In this document: one piece after another, positions 16,052 to 23,834 of the stretch
Layout: each line of letters opens with the position of its first letter
Position numbering within the stretch: position 1 is the stretch's first letter
Source: Lachnospiraceae bacterium
GTDB taxonomy: Bacteria; Bacillota; Clostridia; Lachnospirales; Lachnospiraceae
DNA length: 37,704 bases
Assembly (NCBI GenBank): GCA_024696005.1
Contig: JAILHF010000015.1
Location: 1 to 37,704, forward strand
Direction: 5' to 3'
The notes under the pieces: model-generated
Told to the model about the DNA's origin: nothing
Databases searched by the model: none
The model's input: only the letters and a program-made list of their open reading frames with translations
Translations under genes and position numbers: made by a program

Positions 16052-18472
16052 TCACTTCGGCTTCAAAAGCCACCACCACAGTGAGGAGGGCAGGATCGCC
16101 AGAAGGATGTTGCAGAGATAAGCAATGAAGAGCACGCCCGCGAAGACCGCCCCAAACATCCCGGCCGCCGCATGGGAAAGGACCGAGCCTTCCAGACGCT
16201 CCATCGGCTTCTTCCGGCATGCCAACACAAGAAGCGGCAGGCCGATGAAGAAAAGGACGAGCCCCTCCGCAAGCCGCGGCGGATGATAGCTCAGCTCAAG
16301 GACATGGCTTCCCTCGCCCGGCAGGCGGATCCCGAGAAGGCCGCCCGGCAATGACAATGTCTGCGCCTTTTCTCCGTCGATCCGGCAGTCCCATCCTTCA
16401 GGTCCCGGAATGGGCAGGAAAAGAATGCGTCCCGCATCCGATACCGCAAGGTCCGCGCGCAGTCCGTGCCCGCTTAAACTTATGCCGCTTAAGGGTGCTT
16501 CCGGCGAAAGCGCGAGGATCTCATCCGGGGCGCAATGCAGCAGTTTTCCGTCATGATCTGCTTCCAGACAAAGCTCACCGCGGCGGATCCCCAGAAAGGC
16601 AATCCTTGCGCCACCGACCGTGATGGTCTCACCGCCAATCCGTATCGTCACCTCTTCGGCGAGCGGATTGTCATAATAGAGCAGCTGCTCATCTTCAAAA
16701 CAGAGCGTCTGCTCATCTCCCGCTTTGAGAACGGCAGTCCCAAACAGCTCCGTTCCCGTCAGCGCACGGGCATATGCCGCCTGGTATTCCGCCGCCCCGT
16801 CACATGAGGCCGAAAGCGCTTCCTCGTCCAGCAAAAGCCCGAAAGGCAGACGCAGTCTGCTCTCCGCAATGGTAAGGCCATCTGTTTCTTCGCAGTTCTC
16901 ATACAGCCTCTCATCCGGCTGCTCATCCATCAGAACGTAACGTCCTCCGAGCAGGGCGTCGGAAAAGAAGGTCCCGCCCTTCCCGTAGATCGCGGATCCC
17001 GCATGATAATAGCCCAGCTTGTCGCAAAGATCGGGGAGCGAAGCCGGAACGATATGCACCCAGTTCTTCAGGGACGGCACGGCCGATACCAGCGGGAAAT
17101 TCAATTGCAGGCTGTCCGTCTTGTCCAGATAGCGCTGCGTCTTGTCATTTCCGATGCTGCGGTCATAAAGCGCAAGCTCGCTCCCGTACAGCCCCTCCTT
17201 GGAACGGTGCATGCCAAGCTCCGCCCGCAGCATGCGCTGCTTTCCGAGCGCCGTCATCCCCACAAAGGACATCAGCAAAACGAGCACCCCGAGGATCGCC
17301 CGGAGACGCGGTGAAAGCGTGATCTTTTCGGGAAGCAGCTTTGCCAGAAGCAACAGTCCCACACAGAGATACAGATAGCCGCCGCGAAGGGGGAAGCAGA
17401 GATAGACCCCGCCCTGCCAGAAATAATGGCAGCTTTCAAGCGCGACGGGCAGCAGGAGCAGAAGCTCCGTCAGCAGGAGCGCAAGCACAAAACGGTCCGG
17501 TTTCTTTTTCCCGATGCGCCGTCCGATCAAGAGCAGCAGGGATGCCAGCGCCGCATTCAGAGCGGTATAACTCAATATCGCCTTTTCCGCATCATAGCTG
17601 TGGTCCGGATCCGCATTGGAACGGAGCATCTCCTTGAGCGTGTACAGAACGGAATTGTTCATCCTTGCCGAACCCGTTACCTGTGTGACCGCAGGAAGCA
17701 GGATCGGTGCCGCAATAAGGAATGCCAGAAGGCTGCAGATCCCCAGGCGAAAGACGGCGGCCCGGCGCTCTTTCGCGGAAAACTCCCCGCACAAAAGAAA
17801 CACGCCGGAGAACAGGATCAAAAAGATCACCAGCATGTAATCCTGCTGGACGCAGATCAGAAAAGCCGCCGCCAAAAGCAGGACATAAAGCAGGCGCCTG
17901 CTGACGTCACGCAGCAGACCAAGCAGCGCGTAAAGCAAAAACGGAAGAAGAATGGCCGGATCCAGCCATTGTGAGAAATAAAGATAATGAAAGGTCCAGC
18001 TGTTGCAGGCATAGAGCGCCGAGAGAAGGATCACCGGCAGCATTCCCGTCTCTTCGGGAAGCAGGCGTCTTAACAGAAAGCGGAAAGAAAACGCCATCAG
18101 CAAAAGACGCAGAAGCGCCATCCAGGAAGTGCTGTAAAGCACCGCGCTGCGCGGGATGAAAAGGTAGAGGACATGCAGGGGACTGAGCATCCCGAAATGA
18201 AGCACCGCGCCGGAAGGGTTGCAGCCCAGCGCCAGATCCCAGTCGAAAAAGAGCTCCTTCTTTCCGTGAAGAAGATCCCAGAGATAGTACAGCATCGGAA
18301 TGTGCTGGCGGTATCCGTCGTCCCCTTCGATCGTCAGCGTTCCGAACGGCCACTCCCCATGCAGATAAAAACAGATCGCAACGAGCAGAAAGACAAAGCA
18401 AAACAGCAGGACGCATTCAACAAGGCGTCTCGGCTTTCCCACGCGCCTTTCCTTCTCAGAGCTTGTTGCCAT
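16052..18472 (-). CDS. YfhO-like multispanning membrane protein
   Basis: An 806-residue protein with about 12 membrane helices in the first 430 residues, a soluble extracytoplasmic region (about 440-740) and final helices. The early loop IEGDDGYRQHIPMLYYLWDLL and the later QQDYMLVIFLILFSG match the YfhO family, GT-C-type membrane proteins linked in Firmicutes to glycosylation of lipoteichoic acid and other surface polymers. The acceptor and donor here are unknown. Two ATGs are possible, 18481 and 18472; AGGATT is close to the first, so I took the second, with moderate certainty. Either start overlaps the upstream PHP gene. It is the last gene of the cluster beginning at 24698. Confidence 0.82.
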   Translation of the reverse strand: MATSSEKERRVGKPRRLVECVLLFCFVFLLVAICFYLHGEWPFGTLTIEGDDGYRQHIPMLYYLWDLLHGKKELFFDWDLALGCNPSGAVLHFGMLSPLHVLYLFIPRSAVLYSTSWMALLRLLLMAFSFRFLLRRLLPEETGMLPVILLSALYACNSWTFHYLYFSQWLDPAILLPFLLYALLGLLRDVSRRLLYVLLLAAAFLICVQQDYMLVIFLILFSGVFLLCGEFSAKERRAAVFRLGICSLLAFLIAAPILLPAVTQVTGSARMNNSVLYTLKEMLRSNADPDHSYDAEKAILSYTALNAALASLLLLIGRRIGKKKPDRFVLALLLTELLLLLPVALESCHYFWQGGVYLCFPLRGGYLYLCVGLLLLAKLLPEKITLSPRLRAILGVLVLLMSFVGMTALGKQRMLRAELGMHRSKEGLYGSELALYDRSIGNDKTQRYLDKTDSLQLNFPLVSAVPSLKNWVHIVPASLPDLCDKLGYYHAGSAIYGKGGTFFSDALLGGRYVLMDEQPDERLYENCEETDGLTIAESRLRLPFGLLLDEEALSASCDGAAEYQAAYARALTGTELFGTAVLKAGDEQTLCFEDEQLLYYDNPLAEEVTIRIGGETITVGGARIAFLGIRRGELCLEADHDGKLLHCAPDEILALSPEAPLSGISLSGHGLRADLAVSDAGRILFLPIPGPEGWDCRIDGEKAQTLSLPGGLLGIRLPGEGSHVLELSYHPPRLAEGLVLFFIGLPLLVLACRKKPMERLEGSVLSHAAAGMFGAVFAGVLFIAYLCNILLAILPSSLWWWLLKPK

Positions 18473-19211
18473 GGCGGTCATAATCCTGTGCGCCGTCGGT
18501 CAGAAGATACATTTCATCGCCCATGATCAGGGAAATGAAATCCTGCGGATCCTGAAGCGGCCTGGCCGTGCAGATCCCTCCGCCGAAAATGTTGGTGGAA
18601 TGCACATCCGATCCCGCCGTCATGGGCTTGTTATTGGCCCGCGCCAGTTCGATCGCCTGCGGGTTCCAGACATCACTCTTATGAGACATGCTCTTCGGGC
18701 TGGAATGCGTCGCGTTCACGCCTTCGATCCCGTCCGAATGCTCCGGGTAAAGACGCACTTCGGGAATGTAGAATTCTTCCCGGTAAGGATGTGCCTGCAC
18801 AACGATCCCGCCTCCGGAATGGATGATCTCCCTCTGTTCCGGTATCGTGGCATCGTGAAGCTCGGGATGATCCGCCATCCATTCGGGCGTGATCCCGTAG
18901 ATCAGGAACTCCGTTCCGTGGAAGCCGGACTCGTAGCCGTACCAGACCTTCAGGCCGTTTTCGTCTCCCCACTCCTTTGCATGCCGGTAGCCCAGCGCGA
19001 AAAGCTCCACCCACTCCCGCCAGGGAAGGCTGCGGTCCACTGCCGTATTTCCGCCCCAGGCATGATCGGTCACAAAGATCCCGTCATAACCGGCCTCCTT
19101 GCAGGCTCTCGCCATCTCCGCACCGGGGCACTTCCCGCAGGCACTGCCTTCCGAAGTATGAAGATGGGTCTCATACAAATAAGGAAAATCACTCCGTTTT
19201 ATCTTGCTCAT
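18456..19211 (-). CDS. PHP-domain metal-dependent phosphoesterase
   Basis: A 251-residue polymerase-and-histidinol-phosphatase (PHP) domain protein, cytoplasmic. The metal-binding motifs are ETHLHTSEGS, FVTDHAWGG, VVQAHPY and GSDVHS in the expected order. Substrates in this family range from histidinol phosphate to nucleotides and nucleic-acid ends, and none can be chosen here. Start: the ATG at 19211 has GCGGAGGAGCGGT in front, and the ATG 15 bp earlier is itself part of that site. The gene overlaps the end of the DUF1232 gene by 23 bp and the start of the YfhO-like gene by 17 bp. Confidence 0.88.
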   Translation of the reverse strand: MSKIKRSDFPYLYETHLHTSEGSACGKCPGAEMARACKEAGYDGIFVTDHAWGGNTAVDRSLPWREWVELFALGYRHAKEWGDENGLKVWYGYESGFHGTEFLIYGITPEWMADHPELHDATIPEQREIIHSGGGIVVQAHPYREEFYIPEVRLYPEHSDGIEGVNATHSSPKSMSHKSDVWNPQAIELARANNKPMTAGSDVHSTNIFGGGICTARPLQDPQDFISLIMGDEMYLLTDGAQDYDRHGNKL

Positions 19212-19671
19212 ACCGCTCCTCCGCATGCTGCTTTCTGTCTGCCTTCTGTTCTTCTTCCGCCGTTTTCTTCCGGTCCGTCTCTTTTCCCGAGCCGCTCCGG
19301 CGCATCTGTTTTTTCTTCCACTCCCGGTATTTCTTCAACTCGGAGGACACACCGCAATCCATGATGATGCTGACCACCAGGATGTCATCGATAAAGCCGG
19401 GCAGAAGCTCGAGCGGACAGACCACATAGAGCAGCGCACCCACGATGGCTGCCAGAAAGCGCTTCGGGATCGCAGTGTACTCTCCTTCCGCATAGTCATT
19501 TACCAGATCGATCATGTCCGAAAGGTCCTGCGCCATGGAACCCAGAACAGGCTTGTCACGGAACTTTTCCAGCCAGGCCTTTGCCCCTTCCGAAAACTTC
19601 CTCAGCTTCCCTTTATCCTCTGCCAGTTTTTCCGCTTCAGCGCGGATCTTTTTCTTCCGTAACAGATTCAT
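19189..19671 (-). CDS. YkvA-like DUF1232 protein
   Basis: About 160 residues. The central hydrophobic stretch FLAAIVGALLYVVCPLELLPGFIDDILVVSI is the DUF1232 signature (PxDllPxfxDD-like), a short membrane-associated domain of unknown function. The C-terminal 45 residues are highly charged (Lys/Glu/Arg). The ATG at 19671 forms an ATGA overlap with the stop of the YczE-like gene, matching the ATGA junction one gene upstream; another ATG at 19686 is possible. Function unknown. Confidence 0.8.
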   Translation of the reverse strand: MNLLRKKKIRAEAEKLAEDKGKLRKFSEGAKAWLEKFRDKPVLGSMAQDLSDMIDLVNDYAEGEYTAIPKRFLAAIVGALLYVVCPLELLPGFIDDILVVSIIMDCGVSSELKKYREWKKKQMRRSGSGKETDRKKTAEEEQKADRKQHAEERYEQDKTE

Positions 19672-20297
19672 CGTTTCTTCATCCACTTCCCGACCAGCGA
19701 GACAGCCGGTCCCAACAGAAAGACCATGAGCACATGCCCGATCCCGGGCAGCTTTCCGCAGAGTATCCCCACCACAACCGCCGTCCCGTCATACGCGATC
19801 CGCAGCAGAAAGAAGGGGATCTTCTTCAGCGGCTTATGGAGCAGCTGCGGGATCGCATCATAAGGAGACAGTCCCGCATCCGCATTCATGTATACGGCAG
19901 CCGCGATCACAAAGCAGAGCAGCGCCAGCGCAAAGATCACGGCGCGCATCGGCCATTCCGTAAAGAAGCGCTGCGGTATGATCTTATGCCAGAGAAAGCG
20001 GCAGAAATCGGCGATATAACCGATGCAGACCATGTTCATCACGGTTCCGGGACCGATGTATCTGCGCCCCCAGATCAGCACCGGTACAAACATCAACGCG
20101 TTCAGGATCAGTTCCCATGTCCCGAAGCTGATACCCAGGCGCTCCGAAAGCACTACGTTCATGAAAGTGAAGGGATCGGTCCCCAGATCCACTTCGATCA
20201 GAAAAGAAACAAATACTCCCATAAAGAAAATGCCCGTCGCCATGACCAGGCATTTCTTCAAGGGGTAACGTTCACAAAAGCGTTTCCATGCGTTCAT
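19668..20297 (-). CDS. YczE/YyaS/YitT-like membrane protein
   Basis: A 209-residue protein with about five membrane helices. The start, LVMATGIFFMGVFVSFLIEVDLGTDPF, and the later AAAVYMNADAGLSPYDAIP show the internally repeated 'Gly-x-ADLG-x-xP' pattern of the YczE family. Bacillus YczE influences surfactin synthesis by an unknown route; nothing more specific can be said here. The ATG overlaps the stop of the nucleoid-associated-protein gene (ATGA), suggesting translational coupling. No strong ribosome site is present. Confidence 0.82.
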   Translation of the reverse strand: MNAWKRFCERYPLKKCLVMATGIFFMGVFVSFLIEVDLGTDPFTFMNVVLSERLGISFGTWELILNALMFVPVLIWGRRYIGPGTVMNMVCIGYIADFCRFLWHKIIPQRFFTEWPMRAVIFALALLCFVIAAAVYMNADAGLSPYDAIPQLLHKPLKKIPFFLLRIAYDGTAVVVGILCGKLPGIGHVLMVFLLGPAVSLVGKWMKKR

Positions 20298-21283
20298 TTC
20301 AAAGTACCGTTCACGTCATGGATATAAATGCTCACCATTCCGTTCTCCTGCTTGTATTCAAAGATGTTCTTGTCTTCCAGGCACTCCACCGGCACCGAGA
20401 TCTCGATCCCGCTCTTGGTGACGATCTTCTGCTTTTTGGCCAGTGTCCTTCTGGTCTTCGGGCTCACCGGCATGGGGCTGTCCTGGATCTTGAGTTCCTC
20501 GCTGCGCTCTTCATAGCGCTCCTGCGCCTTCGGATTGTCCTCAAACAGCCTCTTCGGGATGCGGACCGGATTGATCTCGCCGTGCTCTTTGGCCTCTTCC
20601 GCAACGGCTTTCCGATAGGAAAAGACCTTGGCCGCAGCCTCATCCTCATAGCATTCCCGTATCGTGTCCAGGACCGCTTCCTGAATGCACTGGACCGTTT
20701 CCTTTTCCGACTTGTTCAGATCAAGCTGCAAAATGCGCTCTGCCATGTAATTGACGCTTTCTCCGTCGATCATGCAGCGCATGTCCGACATCCAGACCCG
20801 TCTCTCATAAACGTTGATGAAGAAATAATCATATTCCTTCTGGGTATGCGCGGGAAGCAGATGCACATCCTTGGTCCATACCACCTTGTCTCCCTTTTTC
20901 TCGCAAGCAAAGCGGCTTTGATAATTCAGCTTGAAGAAAGCGATATGCGGCTGCTCATTCACGGTGGCAAAGACAAAAAGGCCGCTGCCCGGCTGCATGC
21001 CGTAGGCGACCTTCAAGAGCTCGTGCATCTCGTCCGTGATCACATCCACGAAAGCATCAAAACCGTCCGCTTCAAGAGGCGTGATCTGTGCCAGGAAGGA
21101 GTCTTCCGCAAAACGGGCCTTCCCGGCACCGGTCTCGTCAAAATTGTGTGCAAAAAGCTGCAGGATATAGGCAAACATCTCCCCGTCCGGGTCGATCAGC
21201 CATTCATTATAATCCACATATGCTTTTGCGGCGTCTATGGAGCTGATAAAGCAACGCTCGATCTCGATCGCAGATCTGTTCAT
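20294..21283 (-). CDS. Nucleoid-associated protein (37-kDa NdpA/YejK family)
   Basis: A 329-residue soluble protein resembling the 37-kDa nucleoid-associated family (Pfam NA37) as it occurs in clostridia: an N-terminal alpha/beta region, a middle stretch around KLNYQSRFACEKKGDKVVW, and the C-terminal region with the RRTLAKKQKIVTKSGIEISVP strand. Proteins of this family co-purify with the nucleoid and their exact role is unsettled; some members are phage anti-defence or conjugation-linked factors. The ATG shares one base with the upstream TAA (TAATG) and the stop overlaps the next gene (ATGA). Family assignment is by overall look and is fairly confident; a DNA-binding role is inferred. Confidence 0.72.
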   Translation of the reverse strand: MNRSAIEIERCFISSIDAAKAYVDYNEWLIDPDGEMFAYILQLFAHNFDETGAGKARFAEDSFLAQITPLEADGFDAFVDVITDEMHELLKVAYGMQPGSGLFVFATVNEQPHIAFFKLNYQSRFACEKKGDKVVWTKDVHLLPAHTQKEYDYFFINVYERRVWMSDMRCMIDGESVNYMAERILQLDLNKSEKETVQCIQEAVLDTIRECYEDEAAAKVFSYRKAVAEEAKEHGEINPVRIPKRLFEDNPKAQERYEERSEELKIQDSPMPVSPKTRRTLAKKQKIVTKSGIEISVPVECLEDKNIFEYKQENGMVSIYIHDVNGTLK

Positions 21284-22242
21284 TATTCCGTCACCGTAAC
21301 ACTGATCTCGACCGTCTCACATCCCGTGCCGCTGACCGTAAGAGTGGTCTTGCCTTCCGATTTTCCTTCGATCGTGACCGCATCATCATAATCCTTGACG
21401 ATCTTCATGATCTTCTTGTCACCGGTCTCATATTCCAGGTAGAGGTTCTTCACTTCCATCTTCAGGTCTTCGTAGTTCTCCACGCGGATCGTGATCTCTT
21501 CGCCTTCTTCGATCTTGACCTTGGTCTTATCCAGCTCGATCTCCTTCTTCGGCCCGATGAAGCCTTTCAGGAAAAGAATGGCCACGCCGCCTCCGAGCAG
21601 AAGCAGAAGAACGATCACCAGGGCGATGATGATGCCCGCGCCGCCCTTCTTCTTGGCCGGTGCATTTGCTGCGGGAGCCGCCATGTTCTGCTGGGGCATT
21701 CCCATATTCTGCTGCGGCATCCCCATGTTCTGCTGCTGCATTCCCATGTTCTGCTGCGGCATCCCCGCATTCTGCTGGGGCATTCCCATGTTCTGCTGGG
21801 GCATTCCCGCATTCTGCTGCGGCATTCCGATGTTCTGCTGCGGCGGCATTCCCATGTTCTGCTGCGGCATCCCCATGTTCTGCTGCTGCGGCATCCCCAT
21901 GTTCTGCTGCTGCGGCATCCCCATGTTCTGCTGCGGCGGCATCCCCATGTTCTGCTGCTGCGGCATCCCCATGTTCTGCTGCTGCGGCATCCCCATGTTC
22001 TGCTGCTGCGGCGCCTCCATGCTCGGCTGCTGAGGCGCTTCCACACTCGGCTGCTGAGGCGCTTCCATGCTCGGCTGCTGAGGCGCTTCCATGCTCGGCT
22101 GCTGCGCTGCTTCCGCGCTCGGCTGCTGAGGCGCTTCCGCGCTCGGCTGCTGCGCTGCTTCCATGTTCAGCAGGGGCTGTACTCCCATATCCGGCTTGGG
22201 GGTATCCGTTCCGTTGTTGTTCTGCATATTCTGTCCGTCCAT
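21283..22242 (-). CDS. Gln/Met/Pro repeat protein with one membrane helix and a Big_2-like outer domain
   Basis: A 319-residue protein in three parts. Residues about 25-190 are low-complexity repeats, first EAPQQPSM-type octapeptides, then about 17 copies of GMPQQQNM/GMPQQNM. A KKK stop and a single membrane helix follow (about 204-226). The last 90 residues are a beta-rich domain (KVKIEEGEEITIRVENY ... GKSEGKTTLTVSGTG) reminiscent of bacterial Ig-like Big_2 folds and expected outside the cell. The repeat part would then be cytoplasmic. At DNA level the units are 21 or 24 bp. Start ATG follows GGGAGGAAGAAGAC. Function unknown; it lies directly downstream of the VirD4-like gene and shares a base with the next gene. 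Confidence 0.78.
   Translation of the reverse strand: MDGQNMQNNNGTDTPKPDMGVQPLLNMEAAQQPSAEAPQQPSAEAAQQPSMEAPQQPSMEAPQQPSVEAPQQPSMEAPQQQNMGMPQQQNMGMPQQQNMGMPPQQNMGMPQQQNMGMPQQQNMGMPQQNMGMPPQQNIGMPQQNAGMPQQNMGMPQQNAGMPQQNMGMQQQNMGMPQQNMGMPQQNMAAPAANAPAKKKGGAGIIIALVIVLLLLLGGGVAILFLKGFIGPKKEIELDKTKVKIEEGEEITIRVENYEDLKMEVKNLYLEYETGDKKIMKIVKDYDDAVTIEGKSEGKTTLTVSGTGCETVEISVTVTE
21680..22163. repeat. 21/24-bp coding tandem repeats
   Basis: On the plus strand units read like CCCATGTTCTGCTGCTGCGG CAT (24 bp) or the same with one fewer GCTG-type triplet (21 bp) between about 21680 and 22010. A second 24-bp family (CTCGGCTGCTGAGGCGCTTC-like) runs from about 22015 to 22163. High unit identity suggests recent expansion and likely length variation between strains. 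Confidence 0.8.
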
Positions 22243-22273
22243 GTCTTCTTCCTCCCTGATATCCTATCCTGAG

Positions 22274-22304
22274 AACAGCCCGCAGTAGCATACTCCGGGC
22301 TGTT
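22274..22304. other. Stem-loop between the VirD4-like gene and the repeat-protein gene
   Basis: AACAGCCCG (22274-22282) pairs with CGGGCTGTT (22296-22304) around a 13-nt loop. Neither side has a T-tract, so it is not a normal terminator. It may be an mRNA processing or stability element, or a partial attenuator, that sets different levels of the two halves of the cluster. Confidence 0.5.
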
Positions 22305-22326
22305 GTCACGCTTTATTATATTCCTT

Positions 22327-23823
22327 TTAGTCGGGATTTGCAAACGGTACGCCATCCGCGATGAACGCGAATTTCGTCGTAAACTTGATAACGTCAAACG
22401 TAGGCGGATGCGGGATCTCGATCGGCGGGATCGGCACAACCTTATAATTTGCGAATGCCGGATACTGATCGATATCCGCCATGTAGGTAATGAACGGATA
22501 TTCACGTCCGTGAAGGATCAGGCATTCACCCTTTTCCTTGCTGAAACGCTGCAGCTCGGTGACCGAGATCAGGCGGCGTTTTTCGGCTCCGCCCGGACCC
22601 CAGGCATCGATCTCGCCGCAGAGGAAACTCATCTCATTCAGCAGATCGCGCTCACGGGAAGTAAGGAAGATCCAGTTATCGCAGTTACCCTTGATGGTAT
22701 CGGCATCCTCTCCGTAACGGCCCTTCAGCTGATGCAGGGACTGCACCACCAGATAGAAGCGCATGTTACGGCTACGGGCTGCGGATATCATGGAAGGCAT
22801 ATCCGGAACCTTCGGGATATTACAGAACTCGTCCAGAACGAAATTGACACGGACCGGAAGGGAAAGGGAAGCCTGACGCTGTGCCTCACCGATCAGGATC
22901 TCGTATACCTGCTTGATGAACATCGTCACCAGGAAGTGGCAGGTCGTCTTTTCATCGGGGACGATAACATATACGGCCGTCTTTTCATGGCCGAACATGC
23001 GGATATCGAAAGTGTTATGACAGAGCATGTCCGTCAGACGCTTGTTCAGGTTGAAGATGGAGACCATTCCGTAAAGCACGCTCATGATGGAGGAAATGGT
23101 CTTTTCATTCTCACCCAGAAGCGTACCCTTGAACAGCATACCGATGGTATTCTGCGTGCTCATCTTGCCGGCCAGGGTCTTCAGGGATTCCAGTGCTGCC
23201 TGGGAGCAGAGTGCCGTAAGGGAACGCATGTTGACCGCGTTCTCCGCTGCTGCCGCTTCAAAGAGCAGATACATGTTTGCGGTCAGCAGTGTCTCTGCCA
23301 TCAACGGATACAGAAGGTCGGTGGTATTTTCCTTCTGACGTGCGGAAAGCGTAGCTGCAAGGTCGTTGACCAGGTTGTTGGCTTCGTCCTTACGTCCGGT
23401 ACGGTAGTACTCGTAAGGCAGTGCCAGGGGATCCCACATATCGCCGTAACCGATATCACGGAAGTTCAGGACCACGGTCTTGTAGCCGTGCTCCTTTGCA
23501 AAGCCGCCGGTACGCACATAAAGCTCGGCCTTGGGGTCGGTGACCACGAAGGACTCACCGGAACGGATGAACATGTTCAGGGTCGGCATGCAGAAGATAC
23601 GCGTCTTCTTGGAACCGGTAGCACCGAAGATCAGGGTATGCGTATCACGGCCGTCCAGATATGCGGTATGTCCGTCCGACATGATGGGCACCCCGCCGAC
23701 GGGATAGGTATCCGAGTCAATATCCACACGTGTGGCGGAACGCTGGACCTCTTCCACCGTTGCCCAACGTGTCGTTCCCATATTACTCTTATATCTTGTA
23801 TTTTTGATCTGACTGCTGCTCAT
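22327..23823 (-). CDS. Orphan TraG/VirD4-like ATPase without membrane segments
   Basis: A 498-residue protein of the type IV coupling-protein (TraG/TraD/VirD4) AAA+/RecA-like class. P-loop GATGSKKT at 67-74, followed by TRIFCMPTLNMFIRSGESFVVTDPKAELY, as in VirD4. Walker B is VNFVLDEFCNIP with D331/E332, and the later SMISAARSRNMRFYLVVQS is the family's conserved helix-strand. The P-loop has Lys where most coupling proteins have Gly. VirD4 proteins normally carry two N-terminal membrane helices; here the protein starts directly with a soluble MGTTRWATVEEV-type segment. No relaxase, VirB4 or other transfer gene is nearby. ATG follows AAGGAGGGTAGCA, 11 bp after the 287-aa gene. A DNA- or protein-pumping role is inferred only from the family. 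Confidence 0.87.
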   Translation of the reverse strand: MSSSQIKNTRYKSNMGTTRWATVEEVQRSATRVDIDSDTYPVGGVPIMSDGHTAYLDGRDTHTLIFGATGSKKTRIFCMPTLNMFIRSGESFVVTDPKAELYVRTGGFAKEHGYKTVVLNFRDIGYGDMWDPLALPYEYYRTGRKDEANNLVNDLAATLSARQKENTTDLLYPLMAETLLTANMYLLFEAAAAENAVNMRSLTALCSQAALESLKTLAGKMSTQNTIGMLFKGTLLGENEKTISSIMSVLYGMVSIFNLNKRLTDMLCHNTFDIRMFGHEKTAVYVIVPDEKTTCHFLVTMFIKQVYEILIGEAQRQASLSLPVRVNFVLDEFCNIPKVPDMPSMISAARSRNMRFYLVVQSLHQLKGRYGEDADTIKGNCDNWIFLTSRERDLLNEMSFLCGEIDAWGPGGAEKRRLISVTELQRFSKEKGECLILHGREYPFITYMADIDQYPAFANYKVVPIPPIEIPHPPTFDVIKFTTKFAFIADGVPFANPD

Positions 23824-23834
23824 TGCTACCCTCC

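Noticed and set aside
22327-23823. Part of an integrative conjugative element
   Set aside because: No relaxase, integrase, VirB4 or attachment repeats are visible, and neighbours are chromosomal genes; kept as an open alternative in the findings.
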